The notes under the pieces are model-generated. The model did not search any database, had not been told where the DNA came from, and worked only from the letters and a program-made list of their open reading frames with translations. Shown here piece after piece: positions 1 to 5,363 of a stretch of DNA of 6,098 bases (its first letter is position 1; every line of letters begins with the position of its first letter). Made by a program: the position numbers and the translations under genes. The stretch spans positions 1-6,098 of the forward strand of contig DJSW01000005.1 of assembly GCA_002439085.1 (NCBI GenBank), in the 5' to 3' direction. The DNA is from Alphaproteobacteria bacterium UBA6324 (GTDB taxonomy: Bacteria; Pseudomonadota; Alphaproteobacteria; CAAGCB01; CAG-977).

Positions 1-1
1 A

Positions 2-661
2 ATGCCGCCGCGCCCGATGGGGTATCCGATGCCGCCCGCGCCGTCCGCCGAACAGGTGTATCCGCCGCATCCGGCCGCCGCGCCCGTTCCCGCGCCCGCG
101 CCGTCCGCCGACGAATCGGACGTGGACGAATTGTGGAACAACGTCCCTGAACCAGAGGTTGACGAAAACGGCTTTATCGACGATTTGGAACCCGACGAAC
201 CGGAACAGTCGGCCGAATCGGCGGAAATCGAAGACGAACCCGCGTTCGAGGAAAATCCCTACGAACACAACATGGCATCCGATCTGGGGTTGCCGCCCGC
301 TTTTGTGAAAACGAAAGTGCTGTTGCCGCTGTTCATGTTTTTGCTGGCGTTCGGCGGCGTCGCGGGGTATTTTGCCGCGTCCGTGTTGCAAAGCGGGGCG
401 GAAAACGAGTTGCCGGGGGTCGTCACCAACGCGGAAATCCCCAAGGGACGCCCGCGTTGCGGCATCGCGCAAAAGGGGCAGGGGTGCGTTTTGTATCTGA
501 TGAACGCTCGGCGTCGCGAAGTCGAAGCCAAGGATTTCTTTTCCATGGCGTCGGACATTCTGGGCGTTCCGAAATTCCAGATCGAAACGGCGAACATCCG
601 TTACGCGACCATGCGGATTCCCCCCGGATACATTGCTTTGCTGAACGTTCCGCCGATGTGA
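2..661 (+). CDS. Single-pass membrane protein with Pro-rich acidic N-terminus (5' end uncertain or outside window)
   Basis: I do not recognise this protein. The frame is open from the first bases of the window, so the ATG at position 2 may be internal and the true start may lie upstream. Residues are numbered from that ATG. Residues 1-36 are rich in Pro and Ala, and residues 37-90 are strongly acidic and look disordered. A hydrophobic stretch at about 105-128 is a clear transmembrane helix. About 90 residues follow, with two cysteines (C153 and C162) that could form a disulfide in the periplasm. The layout suggests a cytoplasmic disordered arm, one membrane anchor and a small extracytoplasmic domain. 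No enzymatic motif is visible. The TGA at 659-661 is followed by terminator-like hairpins, so this ends its transcription unit. That it is a real gene is likely; its function is unknown. Confidence 0.75.
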   Translation: MPPRPMGYPMPPAPSAEQVYPPHPAAAPVPAPAPSADESDVDELWNNVPEPEVDENGFIDDLEPDEPEQSAESAEIEDEPAFEENPYEHNMASDLGLPPAFVKTKVLLPLFMFLLAFGGVAGYFAASVLQSGAENELPGVVTNAEIPKGRPRCGIAQKGQGCVLYLMNARRREVEAKDFFSMASDILGVPKFQIETANIRYATMRIPPGYIALLNVPPM

Positions 662-710
662 CGGGCTTTTCGGGCTTTGTATGAAATATTTGCGAAAAAA
701 TGCGCTTTTT

Positions 711-746
711 AAGGACGGTTTTTCACTAAACCGTCCTTTGATTTTT
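711..746 (+). terminator. Rho-independent terminator after the membrane-protein gene
   Basis: An 11-bp perfect stem (arms 711-721 and 728-738, AAGGACGGTTT against AAACCGTCCTT) closes a 6-nt loop and is followed by TGATTTTT. It lies 50 nt after the stop codon of the preceding gene. Confidence 0.8.
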
Positions 747-755
747 CGGAAAAAC

Positions 756-785
756 AAGGCGTTTCGCGGAATTGGCGCCTTTTTT
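756..785 (+). terminator. Possible second, tandem terminator
   Basis: AAGGCG (756-761) can pair with CGCCTT (776-781), possibly extended by two G-U pairs, and runs into a tract of six T (780-785). The stem is weaker and the loop longer than in the hairpin just upstream. It would act as a backup insulating the next promoter. Confidence 0.45.
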
Positions 786-825
786 GATTTTTGTCAAAAT
801 TTTTGAAAAATTTTTGAAAAAGTGT

Positions 826-855
826 TTGCAAAACGTAAAAAACAGGTGCTAATAT
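826..855 (+). promoter_or_regulatory. Sigma70-like promoter for the iscX/RNase J-like unit
   Basis: TTGCAA (826-831) and TAATAT (850-855) are separated by 18 nt. A TG at 847-848 gives an extended -10 context. The upstream 790-825 is very A/T-rich, with a tandem ATTTTTGAAAA motif that could serve as an UP-like element. Transcription would start near 861, leaving a leader of about 43 nt. This is read by eye from consensus elements. Confidence 0.6.
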
Positions 856-864
856 GTGCTTAAC

Positions 865-885
865 AGACTTGAGGGGTTAAAGTCT
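865..885 (+). promoter_or_regulatory. Small stem-loop in the iscX leader
   Basis: AGACTT (865-870) pairs with AAGTCT (880-885) around a 9-nt loop, just downstream of the predicted transcription start and before the AAGGAG ribosome site (892-897). It could stabilise the leader, or be a protein operator acting at DNA level. Its function is unproven. Confidence 0.3.
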
Positions 886-904
886 TGGTGCAAGGAGAAT
901 AAGT

Positions 905-1111
905 ATGGCATTACGTTGGAAAGATTACTGCGATATCGCGGACGCGTTGAACGAAGCTTATCCTGATAAGGCTTTGACCGACATGAAGGACGAAGAATTG
1001 ATCGGTTTGGTCAAATCCCTGCCCGATTTTGAAGACGAATCCGAACCTGATGAAACGGTTTTGGGCGCGATTTGGAATCGCTGGGTTTATGTCGCTTATC
1101 CCGAAGGTTAA
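905..1111 (+). CDS. iscX: IscX-family iron-sulfur cluster assembly protein
   Basis: This 68-residue acidic protein matches the IscX (YfhJ, DUF528) family over nearly its full length. Near the N-terminus it has L-R-W-x-D (residues 3-7), then D-I-A-x-A-L, then A-Y-P-D (18-21). A dense acidic patch follows (D41-F-E-D-E-S-E-P-D-E, 41-50), and there is a terminal Trp-containing helix (54-60). In Escherichia coli, IscX is a small cytosolic adaptor that binds the cysteine desulfurase IscS and iron and tunes iron-sulfur assembly; its acidic face makes those contacts. The start is fixed by AAGGAG at 892-897, 7 nt before the ATG. It is the first gene after a good promoter and lies 25 nt before the RNase J-like gene, so the two are probably co-transcribed. 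No other isc gene is visible here, which differs from the usual isc operon context. Confidence 0.85.
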   Translation: MALRWKDYCDIADALNEAYPDKALTDMKDEELIGLVKSLPDFEDESEPDETVLGAIWNRWVYVAYPEG

Positions 1112-1136
1112 TTGATTTTTACAGAAAGGTGCAGTT

Positions 1137-2801
1137 ATGGCTGAAAAAAGAACAGAGTTCGAATCTCTCGGCGGAAATAACTTGGACGGTATCGGCGGCA
1201 ACGCGAAAAAGATCACCTATACCGCCGAAGACGGAAGCAAAAAGTCGATTCAGATCGACTGCGGCATGAAGTTTTCCGACAAGGCTTTGACGGGTGTTGA
1301 CAACTACATCGCTCCGCTGGAATGCGACGACCTGTTGCTGACGCACGCGCACGCCGACCACATCGCCGGCATCATCCATCACATCCAGATGAACCCCGAA
1401 CGTCCGCTGAACATCTATGCCGACAAATTCACGCATCAGTTCATGCTGGCCGAAATGACCAAACAGGGGCTGCCGATCGACAATATGCCGAAATTCCACG
1501 ATGTTAAGGACGGCGAAAAATTCAAAGTCAACGGCTTTGAAATCGAACCCGTTCCCGTGACGCACTCCGCCCCCGGCGCGGTCGCGTTCGTCATCGAATC
1601 CCCCGACGGCACCCGCATGATGGACATGGGCGATTTCAAAACGACCAAAGCCGAATTGGGCAAAGGTTGGGACGACAAGCGCATCGCCGAAGTCTTCGCC
1701 AAAGGCGTTGACGTCTGCTTCTGCGACTCCACGTCCACGACATCCAAGGAAACCACGCCGTCCTACGACATGGTGACCAAAGGCTTCAAAAAGATTTTGT
1801 ATGACAATCCCAACGCCCAGATGATGGTCGGCACGATCGCCCGTTCCGCCCAGCAAATGATGGCCGACGTTATCGCGGTGGCCGAATACGCCAAGGAAAC
1901 GGGAACGAAACCCCGCACGTTCATTCTGGACGGGGCTTCGCTGGTTCAGGTCAACAACTGCTTGAACAAAGCGGATATGAGCATGACCCGCGAATGTGAA
2001 AAACGCACCGGCGTCCGCGTCAACATCATTGACGCCAAAGATCCGGCCGCCCGCGCCATTCCGCCCAGCGAACGCATCTATATGGTGACCGGTACGCAGG
2101 GTGAGGAAATGGCGTCCATGGCGCGCGTTTCCCGCGGCGAAAACCGCAACATCCGTCCGGCACGCAGCGTCCCGAACCTGTGTGTCAACCAGCAGGCGGT
2201 CATTCCGTCCGGCGACAATCAGGCGGTTGTCGATCAGATGATGGGCGCTTTGCGCGCTCAGGGTTGGAAAACGATGATCCCCGAACGCGGCGCCGCTTTC
2301 GTCGAAGGCGAAACCTACTACGTTTCCGGTCACGGCCGCGCCGGCGATATGGAAAAGGTTGCCGATTTGGCGGCCGCCAACCAGCCCGCGGATCGCAAAA
2401 CGACGTTCATCGGCATTCACGGCGACGAAGTCCAGACCAAAGCGACGGAAGAAATCTTCAAGGGCAAAGGTCAGAAAGTCGATCACATCACGAACGCGCA
2501 GAAGATTGTCGTTTCCAAGGGTGAAGTTCAGGTTTCCCCGACGATCGGCAAAGCCAGCCGCATCGCGGTCATCGACCAGAACGACGACTTTATGAACCCC
2601 GACTTCCGCTATATCAAACAGGCGTTCAACCCCGTTGCGAAGAAATGGGAAGATGTCAAGGAAATCGAATACAAGAAGATCCTGATGTCCAAAACCGAAC
2701 GCAAGAATATGGCCAAAGGCGGCAAGGGCGGCAAAAAAGGCAAAGGCGGAAAACGCCACAACATCGCCGTTATGGCGAAAGTTGCCGACCGCGCGCGCTA
2801 A
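1137..2801 (+). CDS. RNase J-like metallo-beta-lactamase/beta-CASP ribonuclease
   Basis: This 554-residue protein follows the RNase J plan. It opens with an L-G-G-N-N-L-D-x-I-G-G-N segment and D-C-G-M-K-F. The metal site is H-A-H-A-D-H (H70, H72, D74, H75), then T-H-S (H143) and M-G-D-F-K (D166). Beta-CASP landmarks include C-D-S-T-S (D197), G-T-Q-G-E (319-323) and S-G-H (H399), followed by G-I-H-G-D-E (H428). Family members are Zn-dependent cytosolic enzymes with endonuclease and 5'-3' exonuclease activity in mRNA decay and rRNA maturation. The motifs are divergent from classical RNase J, and after residue 450 the usual C-terminal domain is not recognisable. Instead there is a short segment and a Lys/Gly-rich tail (527-540), plausibly binding RNA. 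AGAAAGG (1123-1129) sits 7 nt before the ATG. Codon use (GCC, GGC, ATC, AAC rich) suggests high expression. I am sure of the fold, less sure of exact orthology to rnj. Confidence 0.88.
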   Translation: MAEKRTEFESLGGNNLDGIGGNAKKITYTAEDGSKKSIQIDCGMKFSDKALTGVDNYIAPLECDDLLLTHAHADHIAGIIHHIQMNPERPLNIYADKFTHQFMLAEMTKQGLPIDNMPKFHDVKDGEKFKVNGFEIEPVPVTHSAPGAVAFVIESPDGTRMMDMGDFKTTKAELGKGWDDKRIAEVFAKGVDVCFCDSTSTTSKETTPSYDMVTKGFKKILYDNPNAQMMVGTIARSAQQMMADVIAVAEYAKETGTKPRTFILDGASLVQVNNCLNKADMSMTRECEKRTGVRVNIIDAKDPAARAIPPSERIYMVTGTQGEEMASMARVSRGENRNIRPARSVPNLCVNQQAVIPSGDNQAVVDQMMGALRAQGWKTMIPERGAAFVEGETYYVSGHGRAGDMEKVADLAAANQPADRKTTFIGIHGDEVQTKATEEIFKGKGQKVDHITNAQKIVVSKGEVQVSPTIGKASRIAVIDQNDDFMNPDFRYIKQAFNPVAKKWEDVKEIEYKKILMSKTERKNMAKGGKGGKKGKGGKRHNIAVMAKVADRAR

Positions 2802-2821
2802 GCTTTACGGTTGAAAAACTT

Positions 2822-2850
2822 AAAGGGCGTCCCAAACGGGGCGTCCTTTT
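2822..2850 (+). terminator. Strong Rho-independent terminator after the RNase J-like gene
   Basis: A 12-bp stem (2822-2833 with 2838-2849, including two G-U wobbles) closes an AAAC tetraloop, and its 3' arm ends in TTTT. It lies 20 nt after the stop codon and separates the housekeeping unit from the recombinase region. Confidence 0.85.
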
Positions 2851-2880
2851 CGTATGCGCGGAAAACGGCGCGTTTACGGG

Positions 2881-2903
2881 GGAAAAAGATTTTTCGTTTT
2901 TCC
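2881..2903. repeat. Inverted repeat upstream of the first recombinase
   Basis: GGAAAAA (2881-2887) and TTTTTCC (2897-2903) form a 7-bp inverted repeat around 9 nt, within the 101-nt spacer between the terminator and the recombinase start. It could be a recombinase operator, part of a promoter, or chance in an A/T-rich stretch. I found no convincing -35/-10 pair here. Confidence 0.3.
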
Positions 2904-2951
2904 TGAATCCGGTTCGTCGCAGGGACGGACGGGATTTAAAAAAGGAAACGA

Positions 2952-3566
2952 ATGATGACGGTATATGGTTATTTAAGGGTATCTACGGACAAACAGGATT
3001 GCGAAAATCAGAAAATCGGCGTGGAGAATTTGGCGCGCAAACGCGGGTTGACGATCGACAGGTGGATTGTTGACGACGGCGTTTCGGGAACGCGCGCGCC
3101 CGAAAAACGCGAATTGGGAAAGCTGTTGAAACGGATCAAATCGGGCGACGTGATCGTGTGTTCCGAACTGTCCCGCTTGGGGCGCAAACTGTTTATGATC
3201 ATTTCGATACTGGAACATTGCATGAAATCAGGCGCGAAAGTCCTGACCGTCAAGGACGGTTACGAGCTGGGCGACAATATGCAAAGCAAGGTTTTGGCGT
3301 TTGCGTTCGGATTGGTCGCCGAATTGGAACGCGATATGATCAGCCAACGCACGAAAGAGGCGCTGGCCAGACGCAAGGCCGACGGAAAAAAGCTGGGGCG
3401 TCCGGCGGGTAGCATGAACAAAAAACACATCTGGGACGGCAAGGAACAACGGATATTGCGGCTGGTGGATCAGGGCGTCGGAAAAGTGAAAATCGCGCGC
3501 ATGACCGGCATGGGCGTCGGCAGTCTGTATTCTTTCCTGAAAACCGCGCGGAACGGCGCAAAATGA
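2952..3566 (+). CDS. Serine recombinase (Mpi-like resolvase/invertase), apparently intact
   Basis: This 204-residue protein has the small serine recombinase architecture: an N-terminal catalytic domain, a long helix E, and a C-terminal helix-turn-helix. The opening motif Y-G-Y-L-R-V-S-T places R9 and nucleophile S11. V-S-G-T-R with E-K-R supplies R53, matching Arg45 of gamma-delta resolvase. S-R-L-G-R (74-78) supplies the next two active-site Arg. A-E-L-E-R-D-M-I-S-Q-R-T (123-134) is the conserved helix E, followed by the L-G-R-P linker (148-151). The DNA-binding domain is about 165-198. It resembles the Bacteroides Mpi DNA invertase group from memory. Such enzymes cut with a 5'-phosphoserine link and invert or resolve short segments. 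AAAGGA (2941-2946) precedes two adjacent ATGs (2952 and 2955). The second gives better spacing and the canonical Ser10 numbering, so the start may be 2955. Confidence 0.92.
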   Translation: MMTVYGYLRVSTDKQDCENQKIGVENLARKRGLTIDRWIVDDGVSGTRAPEKRELGKLLKRIKSGDVIVCSELSRLGRKLFMIISILEHCMKSGAKVLTVKDGYELGDNMQSKVLAFAFGLVAELERDMISQRTKEALARRKADGKKLGRPAGSMNKKHIWDGKEQRILRLVDQGVGKVKIARMTGMGVGSLYSFLKTARNGAK

Positions 3567-3582
3567 CATTCGTCGGATAAAA

Positions 3583-3611
3583 CGTCCCTTTTTTTTGAAA
3601 GGGACGCGTTT
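3583..3611 (+). terminator. Hairpin terminator after the first recombinase (possibly bidirectional)
   Basis: CGTCCCTTT (3583-3591) pairs with AAAGGGACG (3598-3606) in a perfect 9-bp stem with a T-rich loop, 16 nt after the stop codon. The + strand tail (CGTTTG) is a poor U-tract. On the - strand the stem is followed by TTTTA, so termination could be better in that direction. It could also be a recombinase-binding inverted repeat. Confidence 0.55.
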
Positions 3612-3641
3612 GTTCCGGCGTTCCGGCGACGCGGCCGGAAC
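3612..3641. repeat. GTTCCGG repeat cluster before the second recombinase
   Basis: GTTCCGGCG occurs twice, overlapping by one base (3612-3620 and 3620-3628). GTTCCGG (3620-3626) also faces its inverse CCGGAAC (3635-3641) across 8 nt. TGTTCCGGCG of the first copy recurs exactly at 3769-3778 inside the start of the next gene. A spaced direct/inverted pattern between two DNA recombinase genes is a candidate binding or crossover site. This is inference. Confidence 0.4.
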
Positions 3642-3743
3642 CGTTTCATTAACCGTGAGAGGATTTCAAAAAATTATGCTTGTATTCTATACGGAAAAAA
3701 GGGAGAATATCCGCAAAGACGTTTTCATCAAGGGGAGAGGGCT

Positions 3744-4379
3744 TTGATCCGGCGCGACATAAACGGATGTTCCGGCGATTCCGCTTCCGGACGCACCTGC
3801 TACGGGTATGTCCGGTTGTGCAAAAACGCGGCGGCGACGCAATCACAGCGCGAGGATGTGGCCGCGTTCGCCCGATCGAACGGCTTGTCTTTGGATGAAT
3901 GGATTTTCGACGATGACGGCGCGCCGCTGCCGGATTTCAAATCGGGCGACGTTTTGATCGTGTCAAAGCTGTTCCGGTTGGGACGCGACATCGCCGCCGT
4001 CATGGCTTTGCTGGCGCGTTTGCTGGAAAACGGCGCGGTGGTTTATTCCGCCGGCGACGGTGTGAAAATCGGCGGCGACGTTTCCGCGCCGGTGTTGGCG
4101 TTCGCTTTCGGATTGATGGCGCGCGCGGCAAAGGAATCCGGTTCCGCCGCGGTCAGGGAAAGCATGGATTTGCTGAAACGCGCGGGAAAGGCGGTCGGCC
4201 GTCCCGTCGGCGTTTTGAACAGGGAAAAGAAGCTGGACGGCAAACGGGACAGCATCCGCCGCCTGTTTGAACAGGGGTGCGGCGTTGTCGAAATCTGTCG
4301 CCGTTTGGAAATTTCGCGCACGACTTTGTACGAATGGCTGAAAACGCATCCGGATGTCAAGGCGGGTGCCCATGCGTGA
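3744..4379 (+). CDS. Degenerate serine recombinase paralogue with Ser-to-Cys active-site change
   Basis: This 211-residue protein aligns with the recombinase encoded just upstream. Y-G-Y-V-R-L-C (20-26) replaces Y-G-Y-L-R-V-S, so C26 stands where the nucleophilic Ser should be while R24 is kept. A gap of about 12 residues before F-K-S-G-D-V (65-70) removes the S-G-T/R45-equivalent segment. F-R-L-G-R (77-81) keeps two active-site Arg. Helix E is altered: A-E-L-E-R-D has become A-R-A-A-K-E. The G-R-P-V-G linker (152-156) and a typical helix-turn-helix (about 170-200, ending T-T-L-Y-E-W-L) are intact. It is therefore probably inactive for strand cleavage but able to bind DNA and perhaps to pair with its neighbour. 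AGGGGAG (3731-3737) lies 6 nt before the TTG start. No clear promoter was found; weak -10-like motifs lie near 3675-3690. With no terminator downstream, it appears to lead the glycan operon. Confidence 0.85.
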   Translation: MIRRDINGCSGDSASGRTCYGYVRLCKNAAATQSQREDVAAFARSNGLSLDEWIFDDDGAPLPDFKSGDVLIVSKLFRLGRDIAAVMALLARLLENGAVVYSAGDGVKIGGDVSAPVLAFAFGLMARAAKESGSAAVRESMDLLKRAGKAVGRPVGVLNREKKLDGKRDSIRRLFEQGCGVVEICRRLEISRTTLYEWLKTHPDVKAGAHA

Positions 4380-4503
4380 ATTGGCTTTTTATGAACGGGA
4401 ATTCCCGCCGATGTCCAGAGCCTGCGGCTTAAAACGCGGGAAAACGAATGTCGAGGCGTTCTGTTTTTGCTGTTCCCGTTCGCCTGAACAGGAGGACGCT
4501 TGA
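4372..4503 (+). CDS. Possible 43-residue Cys-rich small ORF
   Basis: An ATG at 4372 overlaps the end of the recombinase paralogue by 8 nt. It opens a 43-codon frame ending at TGA 4501-4503, whose last base is the A of the next gene's ATG. The product has four cysteines, C17 and a C-F-C-C cluster at about 31-34, and matches no family I know. AAGG (4359-4362) is a weak ribosome site 9 nt upstream. The exact fit between its two neighbours suggests translational coupling, or a reading frame that simply carries ribosomes across the gap. It may equally be a non-coding 120-nt spacer, so I rate it low. Confidence 0.3.
   Translation: MRELAFYEREFPPMSRACGLKRGKTNVEAFCFCCSRSPEQEDA
4393..4481. repeat. Spaced inverted repeat with embedded palindrome before the glycosyltransferase
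   Basis: GAACGGGAA (4393-4401) has its exact inverse TTCCCGTTC at 4473-4481, 71 nt away. The left arm overlaps a perfect 12-bp palindrome, CGGGAATTCCCG (4396-4407). The pair brackets the segment just upstream of the glycosyltransferase ribosome site. It is a candidate operator or short invertible element, but 9 bp is short for a recombination site. Confidence 0.3.
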
Positions 4504-5363
4504 TGCCGCTGATATCCGTATTGCTGCCGTTGTACAACACGCGCGAGGAGCATTTGCGGGCGTGTTTGAACGGGATATTGGGACAGACGTTTGACGATTT
4601 CGAGGTTGTGATCGTGAACGACTGTTCGCCCGACCCGAACGTGGCGCGGGTGGTTCGGAGCTACACCGACCCGCGTATCCGCTATTATGAAAACGATCGG
4701 AACCTCGGGATATCGGAAACGCGGAACCGGCTGATTGAACTGGCGTCGGGCGAGTTTTTGGCGGTTCACGACCACGACGACGTATCGCTGCCGGAACGGT
4801 TCGAGCGGCAAGTCGCGTATTTGGCATCGCATCCGGACGTTGGCGTTTTGGGGACGGCGCACATGGAAATCCCGTCGGGGAAAGTGGTTGTTCCGCCGCA
4901 GACGAACGCGGAGATCGAGGAACGTCTGATGTTCGACTGCCCGATCATCCATCCGTCGGTGATGATGCGCAAATCGGTGTTGGTTGAAACGGGCGTTCGG
5001 TATGACAAGGAATTTTTCCCGACGGAGGATTACAACCTTTACCTGCATCTGATCGGGAAAACGAAGTTTGCGAACCTGCCGGACGTTTTGTTTCACTACC
5101 GCAAACACAAAACGAACACGACGAACAGGGAAACGAAACAAATCCGCGCGATCGAACGGCGGGTGTTCGCGTACCTTTCGACGGAACACGCCGATTTGTG
5201 GAACAAGGCGCAGCAAAGCCACGTCCGCGTGACAAAGGTGAAAGTGTTGGGCGTTCCGGTTTTAAAAATCAAGCATTTTCAAACGACGACGAAATACTAC
5301 CTGTTCGGTTGTGTTCCGGTGGCGTCGGTGTATTCCAAGATTACGCAGAAAGCGGGGCTGTGA
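4503..5363 (+). CDS. Family 2 glycosyltransferase (GT-A fold) of surface polysaccharide synthesis
   Basis: This 286-residue protein is a GT2-type glycosyltransferase that transfers a sugar from a nucleotide-sugar donor to a growing glycan, probably at the cytoplasmic face of the membrane. The N-terminus has the donor-binding strand I-S-V-L-L-P-L-Y-N (4-12) and V-N-D-C-S-P-D (38-44). N-L-G-I-S-E-T-R-N (67-75) follows, then the metal/donor motif D-H-D-D (90-93). T-E-D-Y-N-L (174-179) carries the likely catalytic base region, and H-Y-R is at 198-200. The C-terminal K-V-K-V-L-G-V-P...Y-Y-L-F-G-C-V-P pattern (245-273) recalls tails common in lipopolysaccharide and capsule transferases. AGGAGG (4490-4495) is 7 nt before ATG 4503, which fixes the start over the in-frame TTG at 4500. 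The stop TGA (5361-5363) overlaps the next ATG. Donor and acceptor cannot be read from sequence. Confidence 0.92.
   Translation: MPLISVLLPLYNTREEHLRACLNGILGQTFDDFEVVIVNDCSPDPNVARVVRSYTDPRIRYYENDRNLGISETRNRLIELASGEFLAVHDHDDVSLPERFERQVAYLASHPDVGVLGTAHMEIPSGKVVVPPQTNAEIEERLMFDCPIIHPSVMMRKSVLVETGVRYDKEFFPTEDYNLYLHLIGKTKFANLPDVLFHYRKHKTNTTNRETKQIRAIERRVFAYLSTEHADLWNKAQQSHVRVTKVKVLGVPVLKIKHFQTTTKYYLFGCVPVASVYSKITQKAGL

Noticed and set aside
861..890. A canonical IscR type 1 site before iscX
   Set aside because: The GACT and AGTC half-sites are 11 nt apart instead of the 5 of the known motif, and the outer bases do not match. Kept only as an unexplained hairpin.
1119..2759. 546-codon open frame on the - strand, antisense to the RNase J-like gene
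   Set aside because: The + strand frame carries the full set of RNase J motifs. The - strand product is low-complexity (Phe/Val/Gly/His/Asp-rich) and is explained by strong codon bias in the real gene.
2921..3589. AGGGACG (2921-2927) and CGTCCCT (3583-3589) as inverted repeats flanking an invertible recombinase gene
   Set aside because: Only 7 bp match, and the right copy is part of a terminator-like stem. This is too short and too easily explained otherwise.
3660..3743. A defined promoter for the second recombinase
   Set aside because: TATGCT (3675-3680) and TATTCT (3683-3688) resemble -10 boxes, but no -35 element sits at a good distance, so no promoter is called.
3680..3898. 72-codon + strand frame overlapping the start of the second recombinase
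   Set aside because: The product is Arg/Phe-rich without motifs and in a different frame from the recombinase, which has its own ribosome site. It is a shadow frame.
4389..5222. 277-codon open frame on the - strand across the glycosyltransferase gene
   Set aside because: The product is Arg/Val/Gln-rich with no motifs, while the + strand encodes a clear GT2 enzyme. It is a codon-bias shadow.
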